Notes under the pieces: model-generated
What the model saw: the letters and a program-made list of their open reading frames with translations, nothing else
The model's database searches: none
What the model was told of the DNA's origin: nothing
Program-made: the position numbers and the translations under genes
Origin: a virus
DNA length: 53,430 bases
Virus record (IMG/VR): IMGVR_UViG_3300009158_002270
Location: 1 to 53,430 of that record
Reading direction: 5' to 3' (one strand)
Shown: positions 1 through 9,054 of the stretch, in pieces
Layout: every line of letters begins with the position of its first letter
Position numbering within the stretch: position 1 is the first letter of the stretch

Positions 1-2679
1 AATTAAGGGTGATGTCCCCGAAGTACCATCTGTTCCGTTTGTCCCTGAAGTACCATCTGTTCCATTTGTCCCCGAAGTACCATCTGTTCCGTTTGTCCCT
101 GAAGTACCATCCGTTCCGTTAGTACCATCTGTTCCATTTGTCCCCGAAGTACCATCTGTTCCGTTAGTACCACTTGATCCGTCAGTACCATTTGTTCCAT
201 TAGTACCGTTAGTCCCTGAAGTCCCATCTGTTCCGTTTGTTCCGCTAGTACCATCCGTTCCATTAGTACCATCTGTTCCGTTTGTCCCTGAAGTACCATC
301 CGTTCCGTTAGTACCTGAAGTACCATCTGTTCCATTAGTACCTGAAGTACCATCTGTTCCGTTTGTCCCTGAAGTACCATCCGTTCCATTAGTGCCTGAA
401 GTACCATCCGTTCCATTTGTTCCAGAACTTCCATCTGTTCCATTAGTTCCGTCTGTACCATTAGTTCCATTAGTTCCGTCTGTACCATTTGTTCCGCTAG
501 TTCCATCTGTTCCGTTAGTACCATTTGTTCCGCTAGTACCATCAGTACCATTTGTTCCGCTACTTCCATCCGTTCCATTAGTCCCACTTGAACCATCAGT
601 ACCATTTGTTCCGCTACTTCCATCCGTTCCATTAGTCCCACTTGAACCATCAGTTCCATTTGTTCCACTAGTTCCATCCGTACCATTTGTTCCACTAGTC
701 CCATCCGTACCGTCAGTTCCTGAAGTGCCGTTAGTACCACTTGATCCATCAGTTCCATTAGTACCGCTTGATCCATCAGTTCCATTTGTACCGCTTGACC
801 CATCAGTTCCATTTGTACCATTTGTCCCTGAAGTGCCGTCTGTTCCGTTTGTACCTGAAGTACCATCAGTTCCATTTGTACCATTTGTCCCTGAAGTGCC
901 GTCTGTTCCGTTTGTGCCTGAAGTACCATCAGTTCCATTTGTGCCACTAGTCCCATCCGTACCGTTTGTTCCATCTGTACCATTTGTTCCGCTAGTACCA
1001 TCTGTTCCATTAGTTCCGTCCGTACCGTTGGTTCCATTTGTCCCTGAAGTTCCGTCAGTACCATTTGTTCCTGAAGTGCCGTCTGTACCATTTGTTCCTG
1101 AAGTCCCATCCGTTCCATTTGTACCACTACTTCCATCCGTTCCATTTGTACCACTACTTCCATCTGTTCCGTTAGTTCCTGAAGTCCCATCAGTTCCGTT
1201 AGTTCCTGAAGTACCATCAGTTCCGTTAGTTCCTGATGTTCCGTTTGTTCCCGATGTGCCATTTGTTCCTGATGTACCATTAGTACCGTTAGTTCCTGAA
1301 GTCCCGTTTGTGCCATTTGTTCCTGACGTTCCGTTAGTTCCACTTGTACCATTGGTACCTGATGTTCCGTTAGTTCCATTAGTACCATTAGTACCATTAG
1401 TTCCTGAAGTACCATTTGTACCTGATGTACCATTCGTACCATTTGTTCCACTAGTACCATTTGTTCCCGAAGTACCATCAGTTCCGTTAGTTCCTGAAGT
1501 ACCGTCTGTTCCGTTTGTTCCTGAAGTACCGTCTGTTCCGTTTGTACCACTACTTCCATCTGTTCCGTTAGTTCCTGAAGTACCGTCTGTTCCGTTTGTT
1601 CCTGAAGTACCGTCTGTTCCGTTTGTTCCACTACTTCCATCAGTTCCGTTTGTACCTGAAGTTCCGTCCGTTCCATTTGTACCTGAAGTTCCGTCTGTAC
1701 CATTAGTTCCTGAAGTACCATCTGTTCCATTAGTTCCGTCTGTACCATTTGTACCTGAAGTACCATCTGTCCCGTTTGTTCCTGAAGTTCCGTCCGTACC
1801 ATTAGTTCCGTTAGTTCCGTCCGTACCATTAGTTCCTGAAGTTCCGTCCGTACCATTAGTTCCGTTAGTACCGTCCGTACCATTTGTTCCGCTAGTTCCG
1901 TCTGTCCCGTTTGTTCCTGAAGTACCATCTGTTCCATTTGTACCTGAAGTTCCGTCTGTTCCGTTTGTTCCTGAAGTTCCATCTGTACCATTAGTTCCTG
2001 AAGTTCCGTTTGTACCTGATGTTCCATTTACTCCCGATATACCACTTGTTCCGTTAGTCCCTGAAGACCCATTAGTACCACTTGTTCCGTTAGTCCCTGA
2101 AGACCCATTAGTACCACTTGTTCCGTCTGTACCATCCGTTCCGTTTGTACCATTAGTTCCGTTTGTACCATCCGTTCCGTTTGTACCATTTGTACCTGAA
2201 GACCCATCTGTTCCGTTAGTTCCTGACGTTCCGTTTGTTCCACTAGTACCATTAGTTCCTGAAGTTCCGTTTGCTCCGCTTGTTCCATTAGTCCCTGAAG
2301 TTCCGTTTGCTCCGCTTGTTCCTGAAGTACCATTAGTTCCGTTAGTACCATTCGTTCCATTTGTTCCGTTAGTTCCGCTCGTCCCTGAAGTTCCTGAAGT
2401 TCCTGAAGTACCGTTAGTTCCTGAAGTTCCATTCGCTCCGCTTGATCCGTTAGTTCCTGAAGTTCCATTCACTCCGCTTGTTCCTGAAGTACCATCTGTA
2501 CCGTTTGTTCCTGATGTACCAACACTACCAATAACTGAAGCAACTTGTTCTAATGTGGCTTTATAAGATGAACCAGCAGGGTTTTGAGATGTGTCACCTG
2601 TAATAACAATATGTAAAATATCATTTATAGACACACTTGGTGCTAATACTCTATCCGTAAGTCTTTGATAATTCGGCAT
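1..2679 (-). CDS. Collagen-like tail fibre/adhesin, C-terminus outside window
   Basis: The frame begins at an ATG at 2679, 11 bases after a TATTTATA box, and is still open at the left edge. The first 50 residues (MPNYQRLTDRVLAP...) are non-repetitive and probably an attachment domain. From residue 51 there are roughly 280 consecutive Gly-X-Y triplets, mostly GTN, GTD, GTS and GSS, ending near base 16 with TSPLI, the start of another domain. Long Gly-X-Y runs form collagen-like triple helices and in phages serve as stalks of fibres and adhesins. Proline is almost absent, so Thr, Asn, Asp and Ser would have to stabilise the helix. The DNA repeat also opens long spurious frames on both strands (3-2027 minus, 392-2566 plus), which I do not annotate. 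The family is clear; the virion location is inferred from neighbours. Confidence 0.85.
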   Translation of the reverse strand, partial: MPNYQRLTDRVLAPSVSINDILHIVITGDTSQNPAGSSYKATLEQVASVIGSVGTSGTNGTDGTSGTSGVNGTSGTNGSSGANGTSGTNGTSGTSGTSGTSGTNGTNGTNGTNGTNGTSGTSGANGTSGTNGTSGANGTSGTNGTSGTNGTSGTNGTDGSSGTNGTNGTDGTNGTNGTNGTDGTDGTSGTNGSSGTNGTSGTNGSSGTNGTSGISGVNGTSGTNGTSGTNGTDGTSGTNGTDGTSGTNGTDGTSGTNGTDGTSGTNGTDGTNGTNGTDGTSGTNGTDGTNGTNGTDGTSGTNGTDGTSGTNGTDGTNGTDGTSGTNGTDGTSGTNGTDGTSGTNGTDGSSGTNGTDGTSGTNGTDGTSGTNGTDGSSGTNGTDGTSGTNGTDGTSGTNGTDGTSGTNGTSGTNGTNGTSGTNGTSGTNGTNGTNGTNGTSGTNGTSGTNGTSGTNGTNGTSGTNGTNGTSGTNGTSGTNGTSGTNGTDGTSGTNGTDGTSGTNGTDGSSGTNGTDGSSGTNGTDGTSGTNGTDGTSGTNGTDGTSGTNGTNGTDGTNGTDGTSGTNGTDGTNGTDGTSGTNGTDGTSGTNGTDGTSGTNGTNGTDGTSGTNGTDGTSGTNGTNGTDGSSGTNGTDGSSGTNGTDGSSGTNGTSGTDGTDGTSGTNGTDGTSGTNGTDGSSGTNGTDGSSGTNGTDGSSGTNGTDGSSGTNGTDGTSGTNGTNGTDGTSGTNGTDGTNGTNGTDGTNGTDGSSGTNGTDGTSGTNGTDGTSGTNGTDGTSGTNGTDGTSGTNGTDGTSGTNGTDGTNGTDGTSGTNGTDGTSGTNGTNGTNGTDGSSGTNGTDGTSGTNGTDGTNGTDGTSGTNGTDGTSGTNGTDGTSGTNGTDGTSGTSPLI
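16..2540 (-). repeat. Nine-base-periodic collagen-coding repeat
   Basis: Degenerate tandem repeat of Gly-X-Y codons, read on the minus strand as GGA/GGT-ACA/ACT-(N) units. The third residue alternates mainly among Asn, Asp and Ser. Codon-level variation (GGA, GGT, GGG; ACA, ACT, ACG) is high, so the repeat is older than a fresh expansion, although some blocks, for example 541-600 and 601-660, are nearly identical and suggest local duplication. Confidence 0.9.
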
Positions 2680-2690
2680 CCCCTTTTACT

Positions 2691-2698
2691 TATAAATA
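2691..2698 (-). promoter_or_regulatory. TATTTATA box, putative late promoter
   Basis: Exact TATTTATA in the sense of the collagen-like gene, 11 bases before its ATG. Same motif and strand as the other late boxes in this window. Confidence 0.5.
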
Positions 2699-2710
2699 TT
2701 AAAAATGTTA

Positions 2711-3016
2711 TTATTGGTCCTCAAAAATATAAATATTTGCATCTTGGAATAAGAATACCTCTGATGATTGGAATATTTTACCCTTGACATCTCCACAATA
2801 GATGATTCCAAATTGTTCACAACCATTTACATCAATGATTTTAAGACCAATTGCTGGAACATTATTAAATTGAGATGGTACGTTTAATGTTATTGATGGT
2901 GGGATCGGAGTATTTATTGTTGCCAAAACCGCACATTGATTACCATAGACATCACAGACATATAAATTGTAAGGTGCGGTAGCCCCTGTTATACCATCAA
3001 TTTGTAATATTAACAT
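2711..3016 (-). CDS. Small virion-type protein, unknown (101 aa)
   Basis: A 101-residue protein rich in beta-type sequence (YNLYVCDVYGNQCAVLAT, GLKIIDVNGCEQFGIIYCG) with four cysteines and no signal peptide or membrane segment. It lies between the collagen-like adhesin and a Pro/Thr-rich protein, all on the minus strand, so it is probably part of a fibre or appendage. The ATG at 3016 follows a TATTTATG box by only four bases, which would give a very short leader. I recognise no family; the function is inferred from position only. Confidence 0.65.
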   Translation of the reverse strand: MLILQIDGITGATAPYNLYVCDVYGNQCAVLATINTPIPPSITLNVPSQFNNVPAIGLKIIDVNGCEQFGIIYCGDVKGKIFQSSEVFLFQDANIYIFEDQ

Positions 3017-3020
3017 ATCC

Positions 3021-3028
3021 CATAAATA
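3021..3028 (-). promoter_or_regulatory. TATTTATG, variant late box
   Basis: One mismatch (final G) to the TATTTATA consensus, in the sense of the gene starting at 3016, with a four-base gap to the ATG. The short gap makes a classical promoter reading less comfortable than at the 10-15 base sites. Confidence 0.35.
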
Positions 3029-3049
3029 GTTTGATAATAAAAAAACAAA

Positions 3050-3550
3050 CTACGGTAGTATTGGACAATACCCATTTGTCGCAGTTTGTGTTGGTGTCCT
3101 TGTTGGTTTAGGAGTTCTACTTGGTGATGGACAACCACACGGATTTGTACACGTCGGATGAGGTGTTGCCGTTGGTGTTGAAGTCATTGTTTGTGTTACC
3201 GTGATTGTTGGTGTTGGTACACAAACATATTTTGTTTCTGTTGGTGTAGGTGTTGGTGTTGGTGTGTTAGTTGGAGTTGACGTTAATGTTGGTGTAGGAG
3301 TTGGAGTAGGAGTTGGTCTAACAACATTTAATATGTAAGGACAATCACTATTAAGACATTGATCGTTTAATACTAATATAGTATAAGTACCATATATTTC
3401 TCTTGGTGGTATTAACAACGAAGGGTTAAATGTACAAGGTAAAGTTACATCACCTAAATTAATTACAACATTATCATTGTCAGGTTTAAATATTATATTT
3501 GCAACCTCACCATCGTAATTTATACTTTTTATAATTATTGAATTACTCAT
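3050..3550 (-). CDS. Pro/Thr-rich linker virion protein (166 aa)
   Basis: Residues 1-80 look like a compact beta domain ([38 protein letters not shown]). Residues 81-160 are low-complexity (PT)n segments interrupted by short cysteine-bearing islands ([19 protein letters not shown]). The same (PT)n and Cys-island style occurs in the preceding 1047-residue protein, whose stop overlaps this start by four bases (ATGA, 3547-3550), so the two are co-translated and probably part of one appendage. Pro/Thr linkers are typical extended spacers. No family recognised. Confidence 0.7.
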   Translation of the reverse strand: MSNSIIIKSINYDGEVANIIFKPDNDNVVINLGDVTLPCTFNPSLLIPPREIYGTYTILVLNDQCLNSDCPYILNVVRPTPTPTPTPTLTSTPTNTPTPTPTPTETKYVCVPTPTITVTQTMTSTPTATPHPTCTNPCGCPSPSRTPKPTRTPTQTATNGYCPILP

Positions 3551-6500
3551 ATTATTGTTGTAGTTGTTGTTATTAATGGATGAGTTGGAGTTGGTGTAAC
3601 TAATGGTCCATTAATAAATTCATTATTAACGCAATTTGGGTCTTGAGATGAAAAATACACACCAGATATATTTAATTGGTCTATAAAAGTTTTAGAAAAA
3701 GAATTGTTAATACTGTAAACATCCGCAGGAATATTATCTGATAATAAATAATTAGATGAAGAATTTTGATAAATTGTGTCATATGTTACACTTGAGACTG
3801 TAATATTAACATCTAACATTAAACTCCAAATACCCCCAACATACTCTAATTGGGTTATAAATTGGTCACTAGTAAGACTATCATAATTTAAAATTATTAT
3901 TTTATTAGTTGTTGTCATCATCAATTTTTTAATAATCCTATTATCATATATTGATGATGGCCAATTAAATAAAGTAATTTTAGTCCAACTTAAACCGCTA
4001 ATATTAATTTTTATAATTTCAGTTAATTGTGGGACAATAGTTGAAGATGACGAAGATATTAAAAAATTAGGGTCAACTAAACCACTTATAGGGTCTCTAT
4101 ATGCAGATATAAATCTAGTTCTAAAATCAAATGGGTTTGAGGTTGTAATAGTTTTAACATAATTGGAACTAAATGGTGACATTATAATATCCCATTCTGT
4201 AATATTATTTGTATTTCCATCAATTGTCCATAATTTTGTATTTGTGTTGGCTATCCCGGTTGGGGCTCCGTATGTACTACAATTTGGAACTGTAACATTA
4301 GTTTCTAAATTATTTATTGGGTCATATTGATAAATATTAGAACACAAATTATTCCCTTGTTTCATAAAAAAAACATAAGGACAATTAATATTTTGTGTTG
4401 TAGTTGTTGTTGTTAAATTTGTCGTGGTGGTTGTTGTTATTAATGGATGAGTTGTAGTTGTTGTTATTAATGGATGAGTTGTAGTTGTTGTTTCAATTTC
4501 ATATGTGAAATCATTTACATCACAAACTAATACATCACAATCAGGACAATCGTAATCAAACATATCAAAAGTACCTTTCAATATATTAAAATTATGTTTA
4601 ACCTCAGCCGATGATAATGGTGTCACATACATTCTAAATTGAGATATACCACCCTCAAATGTTCCACCAAAATTTTGTTCCAATAAAATATTTGTTTTCA
4701 TTCCCGCAAATGTTGTTCCACTAAGAATATTCTCAGGGAATAATTCAGGATCCTGAATGTAATTGTTATAAGGATAAGTTGTTGATGAGAAAGTTAAGTT
4801 CTCATGTAGTCCTTGAGTACCCCCACCCCACGAAATGTTGAATGGAACTCCAAGTTGTCTTTCTTTATCTGTATTAAGTGCTCTTGGAATAATTTCTTCA
4901 AAGTCTTCAATAGTGTAAAATGGTTTACCATTAACATAGATTCTTAATCTACCCATTCTATATTTTTTGTCATCCAACCATTTTTGATTTAGATTAACAA
5001 GTTCAACCATTTCAGGTTCCTTTTTACCATTAGTAATAGGAACGGTAATTAATTTTGTTGTATCATTTGCAAGTGAGTCAAGATATTCACGTTTAGTGAT
5101 ATCATCTAACCCACCTCTATATTTTAAATCACAAGTATCTAAATACGTATACCTATTCCATACAACATTAATATTAACCCATTTCTCCACATCAAAGAAT
5201 GGGGCACATTTGTCAACACAATAATCGTATATACCATTTGGTGAACAATATTCGGATATAGTATAACCCGTCACATAAGTTTGACCGGTAATACAAGTTC
5301 CTGATGTTTGGCAATCACCTGTAATTTTTAATACTTTAACACCAATCTTTGGATTTTTTGGATCTCCACATAATTTTAATGAGAATGCATTTGATAAAGA
5401 ATCAAATAAAGGATCTTTTTCACAAGTGTCTTCTATTGAAGTATATCCTGTTGTTGAACAATCAAGACAATCATAACAAGTTTCACAACCCGCACAACTT
5501 GGTGTACATACAGGTGGTAATAAACAATTTTCAGCAGTTTTAGTTGGAGTAAATGATGGTGTTGGTGTAGGTGCACAATAACAACCCTGTTCTACCGTTG
5601 GTGTTGGTGTTGGAGTTGGTGTAACAAAAATTGTAGGACAAATATGTGTCTGACATTCCCACCCACATATATCACAAGCGTCTTCACCACAATTACAACC
5701 ACAAGTTAATTTTTTATCTTTATCTCCACCACATAAATTACAACCATAATTTAAATGGTTATCATGTTTATTATCAACAGATCTTGGTGGGTAAACGTAA
5801 ATACATCTACTATTATCTGTGTATGTATTACAACAAGCACAAGTTTCAACTTTTGTTAAACCAGATGTTACTCTTGTGTATCCTGTAAAACAATTTGGTG
5901 AACCATCTGCATGATGGTAAAATTTATTTTCAGCTCTTGTACCAAAATAAAAAAATGTATTTTTATTATCGGGATATATTTCATTTAATGTTGTCTCGTC
6001 AGGATCAGGAAAATATTGATCAACTAATCTAGGTTTAATAACCATTTCAACTGACCAACCTTTATTCATTCTCTCAGGGAAAATGTCATAATCATATCCA
6101 AATAGTTTGTAGAATCCTTGATAAAAACCACCATATAATTCGTGATACTTTCCAAAAGTCGGATCTGTTTTACTAACAACCTCATATAAAGTTGTTTTTG
6201 GTATTCCCGAAAACCTATGATTAGTTTCAGTATAACCGGTAACTTGAAACATTTTTAATCTTCTATCAAAATGTAATCTATCAAATTTTAAACTATCATC
6301 ATATAAACCATTTGTAAAATAAATTGTTTCTCCTGACATTTTTGTTACCAACCCATTATCAATACCAGTTAAACCAATATCACAAGCCGTTGATGAGGAA
6401 AAACAAGTTAAATCTAAATTTTTTGGGTTATAGTAGTTTTGTGATACAAAAACATTATTAGTGTTATAATTTTTATATGTTAATGTTAAATCTTGAGCAC

Positions 6501-6690
6501 TTAACGGGTCACTAATATTAAAATTAATTGGTAAACGATCTCCATATGTTTGAGCAATTAAAAACGGAGAAAAAATAACCTCTTGATTATAATCTCTTTC
6601 ATCCGAAGTCAAAGACATATCCATACTATCAGACTCAAGATTTATCCTGTACTTCTTATAAACATATTGATTAATATTTTGTTCCGCCAT
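3547..6690 (-). CDS. Large fibre/adhesin with interrupted LamG-like domain (1047 aa)
   Basis: About residues 1-190 form an N-terminal region. A LamG/concanavalin A-like fold appears to be split: first half around 205-260 ([25 protein letters not shown]), second half around 500-710 ([55 protein letters not shown]). Between them sits a Cys-rich insert with (PT)n linkers. A Thr-rich linker near 735-765 leads to a C-terminal region with repeated beta-type segments ([18 protein letters not shown]) that could be a propeller. LamG folds bind sugars, so host glycan binding is likely. Start at 6690 follows a TATTTATT box by ten bases; the stop overlaps the next gene by four. Fold assignment is by eye. 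Confidence 0.75.
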   Translation of the reverse strand: MAEQNINQYVYKKYRINLESDSMDMSLTSDERDYNQEVIFSPFLIAQTYGDRLPINFNISDPLSAQDLTLTYKNYNTNNVFVSQNYYNPKNLDLTCFSSSTACDIGLTGIDNGLVTKMSGETIYFTNGLYDDSLKFDRLHFDRRLKMFQVTGYTETNHRFSGIPKTTLYEVVSKTDPTFGKYHELYGGFYQGFYKLFGYDYDIFPERMNKGWSVEMVIKPRLVDQYFPDPDETTLNEIYPDNKNTFFYFGTRAENKFYHHADGSPNCFTGYTRVTSGLTKVETCACCNTYTDNSRCIYVYPPRSVDNKHDNHLNYGCNLCGGDKDKKLTCGCNCGEDACDICGWECQTHICPTIFVTPTPTPTPTVEQGCYCAPTPTPSFTPTKTAENCLLPPVCTPSCAGCETCYDCLDCSTTGYTSIEDTCEKDPLFDSLSNAFSLKLCGDPKNPKIGVKVLKITGDCQTSGTCITGQTYVTGYTISEYCSPNGIYDYCVDKCAPFFDVEKWVNINVVWNRYTYLDTCDLKYRGGLDDITKREYLDSLANDTTKLITVPITNGKKEPEMVELVNLNQKWLDDKKYRMGRLRIYVNGKPFYTIEDFEEIIPRALNTDKERQLGVPFNISWGGGTQGLHENLTFSSTTYPYNNYIQDPELFPENILSGTTFAGMKTNILLEQNFGGTFEGGISQFRMYVTPLSSAEVKHNFNILKGTFDMFDYDCPDCDVLVCDVNDFTYEIETTTTTHPLITTTTTHPLITTTTTTNLTTTTTTQNINCPYVFFMKQGNNLCSNIYQYDPINNLETNVTVPNCSTYGAPTGIANTNTKLWTIDGNTNNITEWDIIMSPFSSNYVKTITTSNPFDFRTRFISAYRDPISGLVDPNFLISSSSSTIVPQLTEIIKINISGLSWTKITLFNWPSSIYDNRIIKKLMMTTTNKIIILNYDSLTSDQFITQLEYVGGIWSLMLDVNITVSSVTYDTIYQNSSSNYLLSDNIPADVYSINNSFSKTFIDQLNISGVYFSSQDPNCVNNEFINGPLVTPTPTHPLITTTTTII

Positions 6691-6700
6691 TCTTTTTATT

Positions 6701-6708
6701 AATAAATA
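6701..6708 (-). promoter_or_regulatory. TATTTATT, variant late box
   Basis: One mismatch to TATTTATA, sense of the 1047-residue adhesin, ten bases before its ATG. Confidence 0.45.
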
Positions 6709-6721
6709 CCATAAATGAAAG

Positions 6722-6729
6722 TATTTATA
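6722..6729 (+). promoter_or_regulatory. TATTTATA box, putative late promoter
   Basis: Exact box in the sense of the plus-strand gene, 15 bases before the ATG at 6745. It lies downstream of an alternative ATG at 6715 and therefore argues for the 6745 start. With the box at 6701-6708 it forms a divergent promoter pair. Confidence 0.5.
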
Positions 6730-6744
6730 TTAAAAAAAGTTTTT

Positions 6745-7896
6745 ATGATTAACTTTAATACAGAATATTTCAAAAAACCGTACTATTTCTTTCTGAAAGA
6801 TAAAGGAGATAAAATGTCCTTATATTATTCAGTTTCGGAAAATTTAAACGAAGCTAAACAAATAGATAGTAGAATGGATTTTGATAAATCAGAAGAAAAA
6901 AATATTAAAACTTTTATTAGTGTAATACTATCTGAAGGTAAAAAAATGAGTACTGGTGAAATTACAGGTCGTTTGAAGAAATATAAGGAGGGTATTACTA
7001 AAGAATTTAAGGAAACAAAATTACTAATTAAAATTATTTTGTCTTCGGCAAAACAATATTTAAAAGATAAAGATTTTGAGTTATCAAAAGAAGAAAAAGA
7101 TTTTATTAAAGACCAATCCGGTGATATTGCCAAGTTAATACCATTAATTGTTTTACAACTATTACCAGGTTCAACATTAGCAACACCATTTATTATTGAG
7201 TTTGGGAAAAAATTAGGAATTAAAATGAATAGTAAAATTCCTGAAAAATATAAAGAAAAAGAAATTGAGGGTGAGGCTGAGTTGGCAGAATTTGTTGATG
7301 CCGATGGTACATTATTAGGATCAAATATCCCAATGTTAGACCAACAAATGCACCCACACAAAACATTAGACCAAACCGTTAAAATGGCAAGAGCAAATCA
7401 ATGGCCATACTATAAACGTTATTGGGGTGAATCTATAGAAAATAATATTAAAAACTTACTTGATGAGGTTGACCAATCTGAATCATTTGGATTTGAAGAA
7501 ACTGAAGATGTTTCAACATATGATGAGGCAGATGAAATTTTCAAAGATGAGTTAGGTGTTGAGGATGACATGGAGCGTGAAGAAAGAGTTAAACGTTTAG
7601 GTTTTGACAGAAACTTAGATAAACAACTTAAGAACGAAAAGAAAAGAGGACTGTGTAGAAATTGTTTTACTAAAAGAAGATTGTCTGAATTAGAAAAACA
7701 AAAAATGACAGATCTTATTGATGAAATATTAGTAAAGAAAAGGAAAAAATCTAACGATGTAGTACCTAAAGATGACTCTGAAGATTCTCCCGTTAGTAAA
7801 ATATTAATAAGAAATATTGAATCTATTAAAAAAATTGCAGACAAAGAAGGCATTAGTATTAATAAATTAATCAAACATTTAAAAGAAGGTGAATAA
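6745..7896 (+). CDS. Unknown late protein with LETM1-like hydrophobic segment (383 aa)
   Basis: I chose the ATG at 6745 because the late box lies at 6722-6729; a longer form from 6715 and a shorter one from 6814 (preceded by AAGGAG) are possible. Residues about 127-165 hold a hydrophobic stretch (IPLIVLQLLPGSTLATPFII followed by FGKKLGIK) that resembles the membrane-proximal motif of LETM1-type proteins. The rest is charged and helical, with an acidic stretch near 250-285 and a CRNCF motif followed by basic residues. It heads a five-gene cluster of small late proteins, overlapping the next gene by eight bases. The LETM1 likeness is weak and the function unknown. Confidence 0.7.
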   Translation: MINFNTEYFKKPYYFFLKDKGDKMSLYYSVSENLNEAKQIDSRMDFDKSEEKNIKTFISVILSEGKKMSTGEITGRLKKYKEGITKEFKETKLLIKIILSSAKQYLKDKDFELSKEEKDFIKDQSGDIAKLIPLIVLQLLPGSTLATPFIIEFGKKLGIKMNSKIPEKYKEKEIEGEAELAEFVDADGTLLGSNIPMLDQQMHPHKTLDQTVKMARANQWPYYKRYWGESIENNIKNLLDEVDQSESFGFEETEDVSTYDEADEIFKDELGVEDDMEREERVKRLGFDRNLDKQLKNEKKRGLCRNCFTKRRLSELEKQKMTDLIDEILVKKRKKSNDVVPKDDSEDSPVSKILIRNIESIKKIADKEGISINKLIKHLKEGE

Positions 7897-8359
7897 AAAT
7901 TTATATGGTAAATTGATTTCATTACCGAAAGAAATTACCGAATACTTAGGTAAGTGTTTTGATTATATACCAAATTCAGATCCCTCAATTGAAGGTCATA
8001 AACGTAATATTGATTTACGTGATAAAGGTCATGTTTCTTACCAACAATTAGGTAGAATGAAAAATTGGTTTGATAATTATGATGGTGATGGTACTGACGC
8101 ACCTTTTATATTAAATGGTGGTGAATACGTAAAAAATTGGACTAATGACACAATCGCTCAATTAAGAAAAGGTGATGAACAAAATACTGAGATACATAGA
8201 GATTATATGCCATCTGACGTTAATCAAGATTTAGTTGATGATATGGGTTGGTTGGCAGATATGAATAGACCATCAAAAGAACATAGTTCTACTAATGATG
8301 ATATAAAAATAACAGAAGCCCTAAAAAGGATAAACGACATAATGAAAAAAATAATTTAA
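7889..8359 (+). CDS. Conserved-type phage protein, unknown (156 aa)
   Basis: Starts at a GTG (7889) that overlaps the previous stop by eight bases, as expected for translational coupling; no in-frame ATG fits the N-terminus. The protein is soluble and charged, with segments HVSYQQLGRMKNWFDNYDG, GGEYVKNWTNDTIAQLRKG and DLVDDMGWLADMNRPSK, a pattern I associate with small proteins of environmental T4-like phages. The last 20 residues form an amphipathic helix (KITEALKRINDIMKKII). No catalytic motif is evident. Probably a virion or assembly factor from its position. Confidence 0.7.
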   Translation: MNKNLYGKLISLPKEITEYLGKCFDYIPNSDPSIEGHKRNIDLRDKGHVSYQQLGRMKNWFDNYDGDGTDAPFILNGGEYVKNWTNDTIAQLRKGDEQNTEIHRDYMPSDVNQDLVDDMGWLADMNRPSKEHSSTNDDIKITEALKRINDIMKKII

Positions 8360-8360
8360 T

Positions 8361-8648
8361 ATGGCAACAAGTGAAAGATTAGATTTTAGTCAACCTAATA
8401 ATGAATTAGGACAAATCGCTGAACAACAAAGACAAAAGTTAATCCCAAAAAACGATTACAAGTCGGTTAACCCTTACTCCTCAACCAATAAGGACGCAAT
8501 ATCCGATGGTGATGAATTTGGTAAAGGAACCGGAATATTCTTAGATACCGCCAATGGTGGTTCATCTGTAGATACAATTGAACGTATTAGTGAGATAAAA
8601 ATTAATGAATATCAAAAAAACAAACCTTACACAACTCCGTCAGCATAA
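8361..8648 (+). CDS. Hypothetical small late protein (95 aa)
   Basis: A 95-residue polar protein without signal peptide, membrane segment or recognisable motif (MATSERLDFSQPNN...). It begins one base after the preceding stop and its stop overlaps the ATG of the WYL-domain gene by one base (TAATG), so it is translated as part of the same transcript. Low hydrophobicity and many Asn, Gly and Ser residues suggest a largely disordered protein. Function unknown. Confidence 0.65.
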   Translation: MATSERLDFSQPNNELGQIAEQQRQKLIPKNDYKSVNPYSSTNKDAISDGDEFGKGTGIFLDTANGGSSVDTIERISEIKINEYQKNKPYTTPSA

Positions 8649-9052
8649 TGAAACTTTACAATACATTAAAAGGTCTTATTGTTGAAGTAGCATCAATTGA
8701 ATCAGTAGTTGATGCTATTAAGAAAAAAAGGCGCGTTGTGATTTATTATAATGGTCGTGAGCCGGGAGGTAATGGTTTAAGAACGATTGAACCTGTATGT
8801 TTTGGTTATAGTAAAAGTGGGAATCCTGTATTACGAGCTTGGGACATGGAAGGTGCTTCCCACAGAGCGTACTTAGGTGAAAAACCTTTACCAAGTTGGA
8901 GAATGTTTAGATTAGACAAAGTTCAATTTATTAGACCAACGGCAGAAACATTTAATGAGCCAAGACCAAACTATAATCCTAACGGAGATAAAAGTATGAC
9001 TAAAGTTATTATTAACGCAGTCTTTGATAACACTGAAGAAAATTTAGCATAA
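8648..9052 (+). CDS. WYL-domain protein with N-terminal targeting-like helix (134 aa)
   Basis: Residues about 20-100 match the WYL (Sm-fold-like) ligand-sensing domain: an AIKKKRRVVIYYNG strand, then GLRTIEPVCFGYSKSGNPVL, RAWDMEGA and WRMFRLDKVQFI. WYL domains usually bind nucleotides or nucleic acids and sit in regulators of phage defence and DNA repair, normally with an HTH; none is present here. The N-terminus MKLYNTLKGLIVE is an amphipathic helix ending in I-V-E, the hydrophobic-x-Glu form cut by T4-type prohead proteases. Its place in a late cluster fits packaging into the head. Domain call fairly sure; packaging is inference. Confidence 0.75.
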   Translation: MKLYNTLKGLIVEVASIESVVDAIKKKRRVVIYYNGREPGGNGLRTIEPVCFGYSKSGNPVLRAWDMEGASHRAYLGEKPLPSWRMFRLDKVQFIRPTAETFNEPRPNYNPNGDKSMTKVIINAVFDNTEENLA

Positions 9053-9054
9053 CT

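Noticed and set aside
3-2027. Minus-strand open frame of M-E-Q-V-L type repeats (674 codons)
   Set aside because: Out-of-frame reading of the same repeat; low-complexity product without a natural N-terminus.
16-2540. CRISPR array or satellite
   Set aside because: The short periodicity is a coding nine-base repeat with wobble variation; there are no uniform repeats with unique spacers.
392-2566. Long plus-strand open frame of V-P-x repeats (724 codons)
   Set aside because: It is the antisense of the Gly-X-Y coding repeat; the only frame with a natural N-terminal domain, start box and continuity to the window edge is on the minus strand from 2679.
6803-6816. AAGGAG Shine-Dalgarno with ATG at 6814 as the start of the 6745 gene
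   Set aside because: Nearly all genes here lack SD sites and the late box fits the 6745 ATG; the short form is still possible, so I note it only as an alternative.
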